DNA of 64,000 nt, taken from the NCBI RefSeq assembly GCF_014529535.1, contig NC_050735.1, positions 4,475,739 through 4,539,738 of the forward strand. Reading direction: 5' to 3'. The position numbers and the translations under genes were made by a program. The notes under the pieces are model-generated. The model searched no databases, was not told where the DNA came from, and was given only the letters and a program-made list of their open reading frames with translations. Positions within the stretch are counted from its first letter, which is position 1. Each line of letters opens with the position of its first letter. This DNA comes from Bradysia coprophila (Eukaryota; Arthropoda; Insecta; Diptera; Sciaridae). Shown here piece after piece: positions 11,398 through 23,432 of this stretch.

Positions 11398-14300
11398 ATG
11401 GCGCAGAACGTGCAGGACAGCTCTGTTATGGAACGTCGATTACGGCCGGTTTACGGTAATTATCTAGCCCAATCACCAAAAAACCTATCGACCAACATGT
11501 TATTCGGTTAAATCATATCGAATTTCCGCAATGTTCTTCATAGTTTTCGTTTTATAAACTTTGTCAAAATCATGCACTGTCAAAGTGTATGAGGAAAATG
11601 CACTGTGTGCAGGTTGAGTTATCAGTGAATGTCGTTTCAGATTATCTGGAATCGGGGAACAATAAAAAGGCGCTGCAAGAAGCAGAGAGGGTGCTGAAAA
11701 AATCTCCAAATGTTCTGTGTTTCAAGGCGCTCAAAGCATTGGCTCTGTTACGAATGGGTAGAGACGATGAGGGCGATGCATTAACAGGACAGATTGCTGC
11801 CGAAAATCCCTTCGACGATTCAACACTACAAGTCATGACGTACTGTTATAAGGAACGGGAAGAATGTATGTTCATTTGAACGTTTTCATTTGCGCATTTC
11901 GTGATTGTTTTCATTGATGATTTTGTGGTTCAAATTCACAGTCGGCAAAATCTGCACGTTGTATGCCAATGCCGCCAAGCAAAGTCCCGGATGCGAAGAC
12001 ATTTTATCCCATTTGTTCATATCGTACGTCCGTGTCAATGATTTTGCTGCACAGCAATTGGTGGCGATGCAACTTTACAAGTTGAAGCCGAAAAACCCGT
12101 ACTACTTTTGGGCTGTGATGAGTGTCTATTTGAAGGTAAAATTTGGAGATTTCGATTTCACGAATTAACGTACGACGAGGTAACGATTTTATGTCTAGTG
12201 GGTTGCCTCGAATTGTTTTTAGCCATTGGCTGACGATCGACTCGTTTCACCAATCAAATCTATTTACAGGCAGTTCGAGGTCCGGATAGTAAAGTGCCGG
12301 AAAAGAGTAAACTGTTGCTCACTCTCGGTCAGCGAATGATAGACAAACAAATTGCCGAAAATAAAATCGATGCCGAACAAGAGGTGCAGCTGTATTTAAG
12401 CATTTTAAAGAGTCAGGGGAAGAATGCAGAGGCTCTGGAATTTTTGGAAGGCGATTTGGGTAAAAAAATTTATCCCGGCGCGCCGGTCGAACTTAAAATC
12501 GAACTGTTGAAATCACTTGAGCGCTGGGGTGAATGCAATGTTCTGTTGAAAGATTTGTTGCGAGACAAGTAAGGATCAGCACTTTTTTTGGCATTGAATG
12601 CTAGAATTGAGATTTTTTTTGTCGTTTTCAGTCCTGATCGCTGGGACTACCACAAAGATTACATTTTGTCTGTGATCAATTTGAAGCAATCGTCATCGAC
12701 ATTCGCTGGAGCCGACTGTACATTCGAACAGTGCTACGAATTTCTTTGTCAAGTGCGTGAGGACATTCGAACACTTTCGAAATTCCTTTTTATTCATTTC
12801 TCCTTATCCAGTTAATCGAAAACGGTACTAAAGCTGTGCGTGGACCATACTTGGGACGTTTAGAGTTGCATCACACAATGACTGAATTGAAGGAAAATGG
12901 GGACGAACTGTTGGGCGATTTTCTCGAAATGCTGGTCGAATACTTCCGAAAGGTAAAACCCAAGTCGATCGATCAATCAAGTAATGACGATACTAATGAG
13001 CGATTCTATTCACCAGTTTGGGTGTAAACCGTGTTGCACCAACGACATAATTTTATTTTTAAATTTTTTGCAAATCGAACGAAGAGCCGAACTAGCATCG
13101 AGATTATTGGCAGAGTGCGAAATTACATCGACTAAGTTACCACAAAATGTAAGTTGGACCAAACTTTGTTCGATTTTTCGATAAGTCCTCCGTGACCCTG
13201 ACGTATGACTAACACGGTTCCAATTTTTCGTCCACAGAAAGAACAAATGCAAAAACATATCTGCTCGCTGCAAGTATCTCGAATCTGTGGTGCTCATGCT
13301 CTAAGCACTGAACATTTAGCCGCTCTATACACGGCATTTAGTTTACATTACGAGCATGGAACGACGGCGTTCGGTAACGATTTACTTCCAACTGATATGG
13401 GTCCATCAGATTCGTATGCTCTACTAGCTGGTGAGTTAGGTCTCACATCGTTTACGAACGACCCAATTTACTGTGACTGCTTTGCTAATAAGAATTTAAA
13501 CATTTTTCCCTCAAACAGTTCACGTTATGTACGATCTGTCGTTGAAACTGCAAACTTCTGAGCATCTAATCGAAGCGCTGTGTCTGTTGCACTACTTACT
13601 TAGCAACAGTCCGAGTAACTTCCACGCAAAATTGTTGTGTTTACAAATCTATCATCTGCTCGGTTGTGGTTGGGGTGCACAAAAAACTGCCGAAAGTCTT
13701 GACATCAAATACGTTCAGCTCGATTCAATGGGATATTTACATGTGGCACAATTGCCACGGGTGGGCATACCGTCTATAACGAAGCCGTGGTACGATTCGA
13801 CGTTGCGATTTTTCACGTCCAGTTACAAGGACAGTCTCGAATATCTGGCCATGTGCTACAAGTTCGGTTCGTTTTCGAAACTGGAAGAGTTCATGGATTT
13901 CCGTGACAAGCTGACCAACAGTTTGCATTTTCTGACAATATCAACCGAAGCGGTTCTGCTGGAATTCGTTTGTCTGTGCGGAATGTTTGCCCAAAATATG
14001 GCTGCGATTAAGGCGATGAAAATCGTGCCGGGTCAAGATCGGGTGAGTCAGGATCGAGTTCAATGGGATCAGCTGACCGACAATCGGGACATATCCGTCA
14101 TAGTCAAGTGGAATGCCGAGACGAACCCGAATGCTGACGATGAGATGAAAAGGGAAAGCTTTACGCAGGATGTGGAATTGATGCGAATTCGCCTTATGCT
14201 AGCGCGCATTATTGTCGGTTGTGTTGAAGCTGTCATGAAAAACGATTCAAAAGCCGGTGAGCTAGAAACAGTAAAGCAATTGAAAACGTCTTGGACGGAA

Positions 14301-15188
14301 TTGTGGCTTCGAATACGGGCAGCCAACTACGTACCAACATCAAATCAATATCTAGTCAATCTGTTGCCATCTCGGTTGCATGGAATTATGGCAGCGCCAT
14401 ATGAAATGTCGATCATGCACTTGATGGAAATGATTTTGGAACTGGAAGAAAGGAATGTTTCCGCGGAAAATAGTTGCAATGTCTTGTGTGATGACTTTAA
14501 ATCAATCGGTCGTTTGCTGTGTGATACAGTGGCCGAGCACAATCAAAGCGTTGATTTAATGTGGAAGCGGAGGAGTACATTGGAAACTATTGTCAATTGC
14601 ATTGAGGTGAGACCTTTTACCGTCTTCAGTTCTGTTATTTTGTGAAGAGACAGACCTCGGGCCTTGTCGATAGCACGACCGCACGTCCGAGAAATTTTAT
14701 TAATCCAATGGAACTGCCACCACATCGAACAGTCACGTTAATTCATTAATTTTTCCAGATATTGTCGCTGGCTACGTTGGTGTTGTCTGTGTGTTCGGAA
14801 ATTTACTCGAGCGCAGCGAATGTTCCTGCTAAGCAAAATCGAAAAGAGAAAAAGGAAAAGCAAACGATACAGCTGCTGTCGGAAAAGGCCAGGCTTCAAC
14901 TGACTGTGTCTATGAGTAACAAATTGAAATCGGAACTGAATGATTGTGAGGCTGCTTTAGGTAATTTAATTGATCAAAGTTCGTGATCAATTGTCTTGAT
15001 CAAAAAACATTTTTGCAGACACTTGGAAAACACCTTGCTGTCCGGACAACATTTTGGATCGTCTAGCATCGATGTCGCTCAACCCTAAGGTGGAGCAATT
15101 AGTTAGCGGTACGCTGAAGGAGAGTCACAACATTACTGTGAAAGAACTGAAAACAATTGTCAAGGAAAAAATTCGAATGTTAAAGTAA
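11398..15188 (+). CDS. NAA25: NatB N-terminal acetyltransferase auxiliary subunit NAA25 (psidin)
   Basis: Complete gene in 11 exons: 11398-11455, 11641-11865, 11942-12135, 12270-12568, 12632-12752, 12812-12952, 13017-13148, 13238-13430, 13519-14606, 14759-14960, 15019-15188. All junctions are GT/AG, phases join, and the total of 2823 nt gives 940 residues, close to the usual 940-970 for this family. The N-terminus [20 protein letters not shown] is the conserved start of NAA25, which provides TPR-like helical repeats that hold the catalytic NAA20 on the ribosome; NatB acetylates Met-Asp/Glu/Asn/Gln N-termini. In Drosophila the orthologue psidin also affects actin-dependent migration. Other family blocks include [27 protein letters not shown] and [11 protein letters not shown]. 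The long exon 13519-14606 encodes most of the C-terminal helical part; a lysine-rich stretch ([11 protein letters not shown]) follows. The ATG in exon 1 is preferred to a later one at 11589, which lies in intron 1 sequence. A possible AATAAA is at 15575. Confidence 0.93.
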
Positions 15189-18100
15189 TTCTAAACAAAT
15201 TCAATGACACCGGATGGAAGTTGATGGCGCAATTTAGTTCCTTTAACTTTTACTCAATCTTATGTGAGCACTCACACCCAAGAATTGCAGGAAAATATCT
15301 TGATAAAACTGTCAAAAATAATCATATCATCCGACTGCATTGTGCTTGGGTATGAGTGCCATATCGGAAATTCGACAAAGTTTCTCCTCATCTCTTTGTT
15401 TACGCTTTTCTCCCTCCCCCCGTTTCTCTCGCATGGACCGTATTGTTAACTGAAAATGTTCATTTGCAGATCAAATTACGAAGTCTGTAAGCGAAAAAAT
15501 TTGAGTTCCCCCATACCCACGAAAATTATTTTCATTCAACTCCCAATGCATTGTGACATTTGAATTCGTTTTGAAATAAAAGAAAAATTTTGAAGTCGAA
15601 CTGTGGTTTCTATCGCAGTTGCATGAGGCAACGTTTAATAGGTACGTCCAGCAAATAATTCTTTGTCTCAATGTAGGTCCATCAAATTGGTTAAGTGGAT
15701 TAAAAACTGGCTCTGATAGAAATGGCACGATCTTTATGGTTTTTCATCCATATTGCCCGAAAATCTGACGACCTACGTACCAGGACCAGTTTCAGAAAAA
15801 AAATCTGAAGAAAGACGAACAGTCGTCGCGACTTCTCGTATTTTTACAAAATGTTAAAAAAAACACGACTCTTGAAGAAACGTCAGCAATTCAAACCATC
15901 AACCAAAATTTTATCCAATACCTTGCTTCCCGACTTGGAATTTCTACGATGTGTCACGGCTAAGATAAATGTTATCGTCAAGGCGGCTCTAGCGTTCAAC
16001 AACAATAGTCATAATAGGGCACTCTACAGCTAATTAATGTCACCTTTCCATCATTGGCACTTTATGGACAATTGCTCCAATTAAATATATCCCAACGCAC
16101 AAGGTTAACATTTCCTCACATCATCCAGCACATCAGAAGTAGGAGACTGTCACTAAAATGGTGAATCTCGAAATATTCATTGACCAGTAAATCTCCCATG
16201 GAATTATTTAGAGTAGATCTCTTTGGATTGTGATCCTATCCTTTAACCGCTTACCTGGTTGTCTTAGCGTATAATATTATGGAATGACGACGGTTGTTGT
16301 ATAATTTACTGGGTCAACCGCGGAGTTGGAGTGGAAGTAACAGTACTATAAAACAAGTTGCTGCCGGCTTCCAAACGATCTTTCAGATTTATTTTCAATT
16401 TAACAGGAAGCTTTCGAATGTCATTAATTACTGTTGTCAGAAAAGGTATGTTGACCTGAGGCTCGTCTTGGGCTTCGATAACCCAAATGGACAAGAACAA
16501 TTAGATGAGTGTTCTTCAGAGGGAATCGATTTTAAATTTTTGTACTTTCCCTAAGTTTGAAGTTTAAAATTTACTCAATTTTTCGACTTCAGGGAACCAA
16601 CAAAATATATTTGTTCGATCACTTTCATCGAAAATGTATTTTTTATTAGATTAAGTGCATACTATTTTTTGGGTCAAAGGAGACGGAGCCACAAAATTTC
16701 TCAAAGAAAATTGCTGATATGAAACAGAAATAGATTTACCGAATCTACATTTATAAACATTCCTTCAATATGGCATAGAAGTTACAGAAGTTTCTTAGGC
16801 TGAAAACACGCGACCAATTTTAGGCCTTCAAACGTTGTAAACAATCTGTGTGATATAGAGCTGCCTAGGTATGTCGCAAATCGGGGTATAATGGAAAACG
16901 CAGCGTAATTGTCGATCTCTGTAACGCAAAATTGCCCGGCCTTAAGGCCATTGAGGTTGAATTGGAGACGTGTCATTCCCCTTTTCATTAATCTAGTTCT
17001 CAGGGGAATGTTACCAGTATTGCCGGTGCATCTATTGGCGCACTATTTCCTTCTATTGGTCACCAATAGCAAAAAGCAACTATCCCAGTATTTGCTCGTC
17101 TAGTCTCGCTGTCGCTGTGTCCCACTGATCACAAGGTACCACTCATGGTATTCATAAGGACAAATCTAATAAACCCTTGAGGCAACTAATTAAATCAACG
17201 GAAATCAACGGTGCAGCAAAAGGAAAATCTTTAATTTTTTTAAAAAATTTATTCGTCTTTAATCAATGGCGAAATGGAACTACTTTCACAACTATGTTCC
17301 TGGGCCAGGTATTTATATAGCTATGTAGTTAATCCGTGTAATTAAATTTGCTCTTTACAATTTTATAACTAAAAATAACATTTTACATTTTTCGGTTACA
17401 CGGTTAAGTATCAACACACTATACTGTGTCGTTTAATATAATATGTTCTTTGTTTTTAATTGTTTTAATAATTATATTTCTCTAAATATATACTTTTTGC
17501 AGCCGTCAATTGTGTTCAAGTTTGGTCTTACACTCAATTCTCCTTTCGATCTTTTGACAATGTTTTTCCATTCTTCGTTTTATAACCGTGTTTATTGTCG
17601 AACAAATTTTAGTGTCCAATCTGATTTCGTTTCGATATAAATGATCAGAGTAATGATGTAGTTGGAATTTTATGGAAAATTACAATTTCGCGGAGACAAA
17701 ATTTGAACACAATGACCTATTTATATTTAATGTATTATACACTTCAACGATTCAATAGAACATCAAAAACATTTAATTTCATTTCATTTTTATCTATCTA
17801 AAATTTTTTTAATTTTTTTTCTTTTTCATAATTTCTTTTTATTTTCAATTCATCTGTGCTACTAGTCTCTAAAATAGTTTTAGTTATACCTAAGGCCAAT
17901 ACAATTAAATTATTTTTTATACATTTCTAATGAGTGCATCTTTGGATCACACGCAGGATAGTTTAGAATTCAGGGACTTATTTTCCCAAATTTTCCTAAA
18001 TTATTCCAAATTTTTCAATTTTTTTTCTTAGAAAATTAAGGAAATAATGGGAAAAAGTCTAGGAAAATGTGGAAAAATTTCCAAAAAAGGTCCATTGTCT

Positions 18101-18960
18101 AGATACGTAATGTAATTATCGGCAGCCACTAAATCATCACGAAGAGGGAAACACAATCATATGGACAAACGTTTTGAGGATACATCTTCTTCCAAATTGT
18201 AGAGGAGTTAGAGCAGGCCTAAGAGATGGTACATTAAAATTAGAAGACAATGTTTTTCAGGCAAAAGCTTTCTCGTAGAACCAACTCTCATAAAAGCAAT
18301 TACAAATTTACCGACGAATGAAAAAGGAAAAAGACTCGGGCTGGGAGAGAAATCTTGTTACAACATTTACCTGTATTTGAATTCGCCCAGATTCTTATCA
18401 CTCATATTTATCAGCTTTTATTGGAAATTCACCGGAATCTACTTAACCACCGTACTTTTTAGTGCTTTTCACCCAAAATTACCTTACCCTCTGCGACCTT
18501 GATCGAGTATAACCGAGTCAGTTACCTTTGTTTTACAGCTTACTCTCTGAATCTATTGTTTTGATATGACAATCAATTTGATTTTATCACCGACAATATG
18601 AAACAAAATCGAATCTAGAGCATAATAATAGCATTTTAATAACTAGTTAGTAAATGGGTTGTTTTGCGCAATATACGTGAGATTGCCGATACGAACCGAT
18701 GGCGAACTCGGCAACACATAGTATGCGCAAAGCCCACATTTACTAACGTGTTAGCAACAAGATTTTGTGCAATTCAGTGATAATATTTGATATTTTATTT
18801 GCCTCGGATTGGCAATCTGACGTCTAGTGCGATAATATACCTGCATATGATTCTTGTTACATAAATAACTATTATGTACAGCATTCCATTTATGAATCCA
18901 TTTATGCACAACTTTGATAGCACTGTTGAACAAAAAGTATCGTGAGCCTCGTGAGTACGA
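15189..18960. other. No gene seen (3.8 kb)
   Basis: Contains the likely NAA25 3' UTR and a candidate polyadenylation signal at 15575-15580. The rest is AT-rich. Short open frames such as 16306-16500 (minus) have no splice sites or motifs that support them. Around 17980-18090 is a TTTTCCCAAATTTTCC/GGAAAATGTGG-type low-complexity stretch resembling those at 25370-25470 and 36170-36240. Confidence 0.5.
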
Positions 18961-18961
18961 G

Positions 18962-19991
18962 GGGCAACCTAAAAGTTTCGGGAATCGGGAATTACCCGAT
19001 TCATGAAAGTATTTGATTTGAACATATTGCTAAATTGGTAACAGATTTCATCAGCAATTTTCGGAAAAATCGGAAGAATTAGGTTCACATGCAGTTTCAC
19101 TGCGAGAGCGGCCCTACAAGATGGATCAGTTTTTTTTTCAGAAAATTTGAGATGTAACATGGCCTGTTTCCTTGTGAAACAATAGCTTATGTTTCAGTTA
19201 TGAAATTCCATCCCTGTCGAGGCAGAACCTTTTTCCGCTTCTGAGATATTGAGGCTAAGAAATTTAGATCACGACAAAGCCTGATACTGAAGTCTCACTT
19301 TGAGATCACATTTTGCTTGCCTAGGCCTATCTCGTGGCTGTTTCTTGGTTAATTTGCTTTGAGTAAACGTGAGGAATTTATAATCTATAAAATACAGTAA
19401 AAACATAAGTTCCCGGAAAGTTTTTAGTGAAATTGTTCAAGGACTACACAATTTGCCAAGGGCCACTGACTAAGATCAAACTGGTTTTATCTGCATATAT
19501 CAAATTATTTCACATGAATTATGACTTTTCTGATAGCTGAGAGTCCAATGCAACAGCAAAGTATAATGTAACATTCAGTCATCAAAACCTGTTTTTGAGG
19601 CAGATCTGTGGAGCTCTGAATCCGTCAGCAGTAGGTATTTTTATTTTATCGCATTACTACGAAGTGTCAACATTTGAAGGCCGCGTATATGACTTTGACT
19701 TATTACCATTTAGATGGACCATACTTTACATGTAAACATGAAAATATTTTAATAAAAAATAATTGTTTAAATAAAAATAAAAAACGAACAGCACATCAGA
19801 AAATGAATTCCTCCATTTTCAATAATGGCCGACAAGCCTTTTTATAAATGTTCCTCAACTCACATCAAAAACTTTTTTTTACTATGTTAAAACGTCATTT
19901 TACTTTAAAAATGTTGAAATTTACCAATATGTTCAAATTAAATAATTTTATGCGTCGGAAATGCCCGATTCCCGAAATTTTTAGGGTGCCC
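18962..19991. mobile_element. Non-autonomous DNA element with about 30-bp inverted termini
   Basis: The left end GGGCAACCTAAAAGTTTCGG continues into GAATCGGGAATT; the right end, read inversely, is GGGCACCCTAAAAATTTCGG continuing into GAATCGGGCATT. The termini thus match over about 30 bp with three or four differences, spanning 1030 bp. No transposase frame lies inside. The right terminus directly abuts the hairpin repeat at 19992, so one element landed in or beside the other. I could not identify a convincing target duplication. Confidence 0.6.
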
Positions 19992-20106
19992 GCTTGTAAA
20001 TACTTGTTTAGGAACGTGTGATTACTCCACTCGCCTTCGGCTCGTTCCGCAAACCTCACATTTGCCTAAACGAATATTTACAAACAGTGACGTAACATAC
20101 TATTAT
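19992..20106. repeat. Dispersed hairpin repeat, copy B
   Basis: Second copy of the repeat at 375-530, with the inverted arms TTGTAAATACTTGTTTAGG and CCTAAACGAATATTTACAA around CGTGTGATTACTCCACT. The right outer arm (AGTGACGTAACA) is present; the left outer arm is missing, apparently lost where the element 18962-19991 joins. Confidence 0.55.
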
Positions 20107-21898
20107 GCCACAGAGGCATTTAAAGTTTTGTATATTATGATGCTGAATGGCATAAATAACTAAAATTGGATGCCCAGCAATACAACGTTTCCCAATAAAA
20201 TTAATTTTCATTTTTGCCTCGAGTTAAAACTTTCCACACGAACTACAAAACAAGAAAGCTTTATAACCCTAGGGTTGTAAAATGTATTTGAAAATTCATT
20301 ACAACACGGAGATGTGCTGAACATATTATTATTATCATTTTCTCTCAATCAGTTTTGATCAGGGATAATTTATTATTAACACGATGAGTAAGAGTGGACA
20401 AAATCGATATTTTGTTCCAGTGAGTGCATGGAAATTCGAGTTGATTTGTTGTGAAAATGTTGTGTTAAACTTTTCTCCTGTGTATTGTGGCACCACTTTT
20501 CCTCTTCACACCACGCAAATGATCCAACAACCCACTCATTATTTCACAAAATTTAAATAAATTTCTACATTTTCTTCGTTCGTTTCAACAATCACTATAA
20601 TTTTCTTTAGCTGTCTAACCCCACCACCGTTAGGGTTGATAGTAAATATGTAGGCAATTGAAATTGTTAGCTTTTCAAATAAATACACTTTTCTGTTTTA
20701 AATGCCAAAACAAATTTGCTTATTTTTGTTCTATTTAATTTTTACTTTTCCATTTTATATTGCAAAATAGATAATTTTTTACAGTTTCTCCTGTTTTTCG
20801 ACAATATCGAGTCGATTATATTTAATGTGTTAACAATTTTCCTCTAAAGATATGAAGCAGGGGGACATAAAAACAGTGTCACAGGTGGGTGTTACGAATG
20901 GGATACATGCCATTACATCGATGATAATTTATATATTATAAAATAGTCCGTTAGAATGTTGTGCGTTTGGACGAAGATCATGGTTTCTAGTATTTTAATT
21001 TCTTGGTTTGTTTGCAATAGCTTCGCGTTCAAATAAGCAATAATTTTAATTTCCGTTTTAAAGAAGCGACAACATTTCTAGATTATTTATTGAGACGTTG
21101 AACAGTATCAATAGTTTCTGATGGAAACGTTTACGCGTTACATTGATTATTTTTTGTAGATATTTTTTCCAATCCAATTTTTTTTTCTGTAAATTATTTA
21201 TTCATGATGGTTTAACCGACCGTCAACCTGTTCATAAACGTGTACTTGTTCGAAACGATGTACATATTTTTCAAATAGTCAACCAAAAAAAACATTAATT
21301 ATTTATGACACTCATATTCTCGTGCCATAGTGCAAATGTACTACAAAAAAAATCGATTTTTCCTGTTACATATTTTCCATTCCATCTATACGAACGGATA
21401 TAGTTAATATAAGTAGAACAAGAGACACCAATTTCTTTCTTTATCTATATGACTACTGACTACATATGTTTTCCGCACCGAACATACTAGCTTCTGGACT
21501 AGCTTTTACGTTCATAATTCCCGTATAATGATGTTAAGTAATCTTTATGAGCACATTTTTATAAATAAACATTGTGTCATGTTTGGCCGAGTATTGCCTT
21601 ATATTTACCCTTCCAGCTGTAAGTAAATTTGTTCGTACCTTCTAAAACGGGCTATAACACAGCAATAAACATCAAAATACTCTCTCTCTCTCTGATGTGC
21701 ATAATATGTGGCGTAGATTAGAAATTGAAAGACACTTTGTGACTGATGTGACTCTTTGACCATGTGATTACACATGGTCGATAACGATACACCACATATG
21801 TTGGGAAAATGAACGATTAATTTGAACGCTATTCACTCGATGTGTATAATTTACATTGTATATACCACATCAACCCAGGGCAGGACTGGATACTGAAA
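20107..21898. other. No gene seen (1.8 kb)
   Basis: AT-rich, with a short CT run near 21681-21692. No frame, RNA or repeat is recognised. Confidence 0.5.
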
Positions 21899-21988
21899 GG
21901 CGCTCTTGTAGCAAAAAGCGCTTGTAGCAAGAAGCGCTTGTAGCAAGAAGCGCTTGTAGCAAGAAGCGCTTGTAGCAAGAAGCGCTTG
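21899..21988. repeat. 16-bp tandem repeat, about 5.5 units
   Basis: The unit AAGCGCTTGTAGCAAG is repeated head to tail with almost no variation; GGCGCT half-units flank it on both sides, to about 22030. AAGCGCTT within each unit is self-complementary. Units are contiguous without spacers, so this is a minisatellite and not a CRISPR array. Confidence 0.85.
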
Positions 21989-22030
21989 AAGTGAAGAAAA
22001 GGCGCTGAAAAGCATATCTGAAAGGCGCTA

Positions 22031-23209
22031 ATATAGCAACTTGAATGAACTCAGAAAAGCCGACTTGTGATTTTCCAATATATGGTCAGTCCGGACCTGC
22101 ATCAAACTTCGGAAAGCATGTGATGTGTATATTCATTTTTGACTTATTATTGTCACGCAAGAAATTCAATAACCCCACCGAATTACGTTCCAGGTTTTCC
22201 AATCACATTTGTCTCGTTAATTACTTAATTCAATGGCTTTAATTATACTGTCGCAATGCTAAACGTTTTAAGTTTCTATGGTAAACATTATTGATCCGGT
22301 TCAGCTATAATTAAAATTGTTGTGTATTCTGTAATGCGCTATTTCAGATCAGCAATTAATTTGAGTATATTTCGGCTATGCCATTACCATTGAATGATTA
22401 ATTTTTCATGTAAATGTTTGGAATAATGTCGACTGTCGGCATTTGAAAATATTTTTAGCGATGAGATTGACCAGCAGTCTACCACGTCAGTTTCAGATCG
22501 ACTTGTTTAAGTAGAGGCGTACCTGAATCTGAAGGTAATTTTTCAGGCTTCAGGTCAGTCTCAGATTTACGAAACAGAAACCGGAACCTGGAAGAAGTTC
22601 AGGCTTCCAACATCAGGTTTTCGGTTAATAACAATAGAACTTATTCAAGCTTTCAGGTAAGTCATCTGTTATCAACAACAGAGACAAAAATAGGAATGAG
22701 ATCCTGGATATTGTTCTTTCTTACATATCAAAGCGTATGCTTAAACTAATGAAGTAATAGATTTTGCATCAAACACTATCAGATAAACAAAAGAAGTAAC
22801 AGTGATAATATCAAGGCGATTCTATTGACAGTTGCCAAATAGAGTACAATTTTGAATGGACAATTTTTTCAAACAACTTCTATGTTTCACTGTCCAGATT
22901 TTGTACCCTCTCTACAGTACCAGTCATGCTTGAAGTGCGTTGGTGATACACTTGCTGTTTGTAAATGGTTTACAATAATCTTTTTATCACGGGTGTGACA
23001 CTATTCACGCTATTCACATATATTTTTCCGGTGTGTCTAGAGGATGCTTTTTATCTATTTCAGGCTCCCAGTCTTATCAACAAATCAATTAACTGATGTT
23101 TGCATATTTTTGATTCGAGAAATATTGTTTTTGTGTCGCATAGCACGGCTTCTAGCATTAAAACTCGCTCATAAATCATCCACACTTGCATGAGTGTTGT
23201 TGTGTTTTA
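22031..23209. other. AGGTCAGG repeat at 22495-22660; otherwise nothing seen
   Basis: Between 22495 and 22660 the motifs TTCAGGCTTCAGGTCAG, ACCGGAACCTGG and CATCAGGTTTTCGG mark another member of the dispersed CAGGT family also found at 2580-2995 and 37015-37165. No gene is supported. Confidence 0.45.
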
Positions 23210-23432
23210 ACGACATCGGAGAATCTGGCTACTGTGGAATCGCACTCTTGAACTACGTAAAAGATGAACTCACACGAGCAAGTTTAATGCTACAAATGCT
23301 TTTTAGCCCTGTTATCGACTTAATGATTCCTTTTACAAAATGTTGGTAAAAATCGTGTGCGAGTTCACATTTTAAGTAGTTAAAAGATATGTTGTTTTAG
23401 CACCGGGTGCCAGATTACCCCACGCCCAGTTC
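23210..23432. mobile_element. MITE, second copy of the 2661-2862 family
   Basis: Carries the same inverted arms (GAACTACGTAAAAGATGAACT against GTGCGAGTTCACATTTTAAG) and the same outer text (GAGAATCTGG on the left; CACCGGGTGCCAGATTACC then CCACGCC on the right), in opposite orientation relative to the first copy. Mismatches are frequent, so this copy is older. No clear target duplication remains. Confidence 0.55.

Noticed and set aside
11589-11640. ATG at 11589 as the NAA25 start
   Set aside because: The upstream exon 11398-11455 supplies the conserved ERRLRPVY start and joins in phase; 11589-11640 is intron sequence ending in TTTCAG.
16306-16500. Minus-strand 64-codon frame with protein-like composition
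   Set aside because: No donor or acceptor sites in the right phase, no start context and no recognisable motif.
21899-21988. Possible CRISPR-like repeat array
   Set aside because: Units are contiguous with no spacers, and the setting is a spliced eukaryotic genome.
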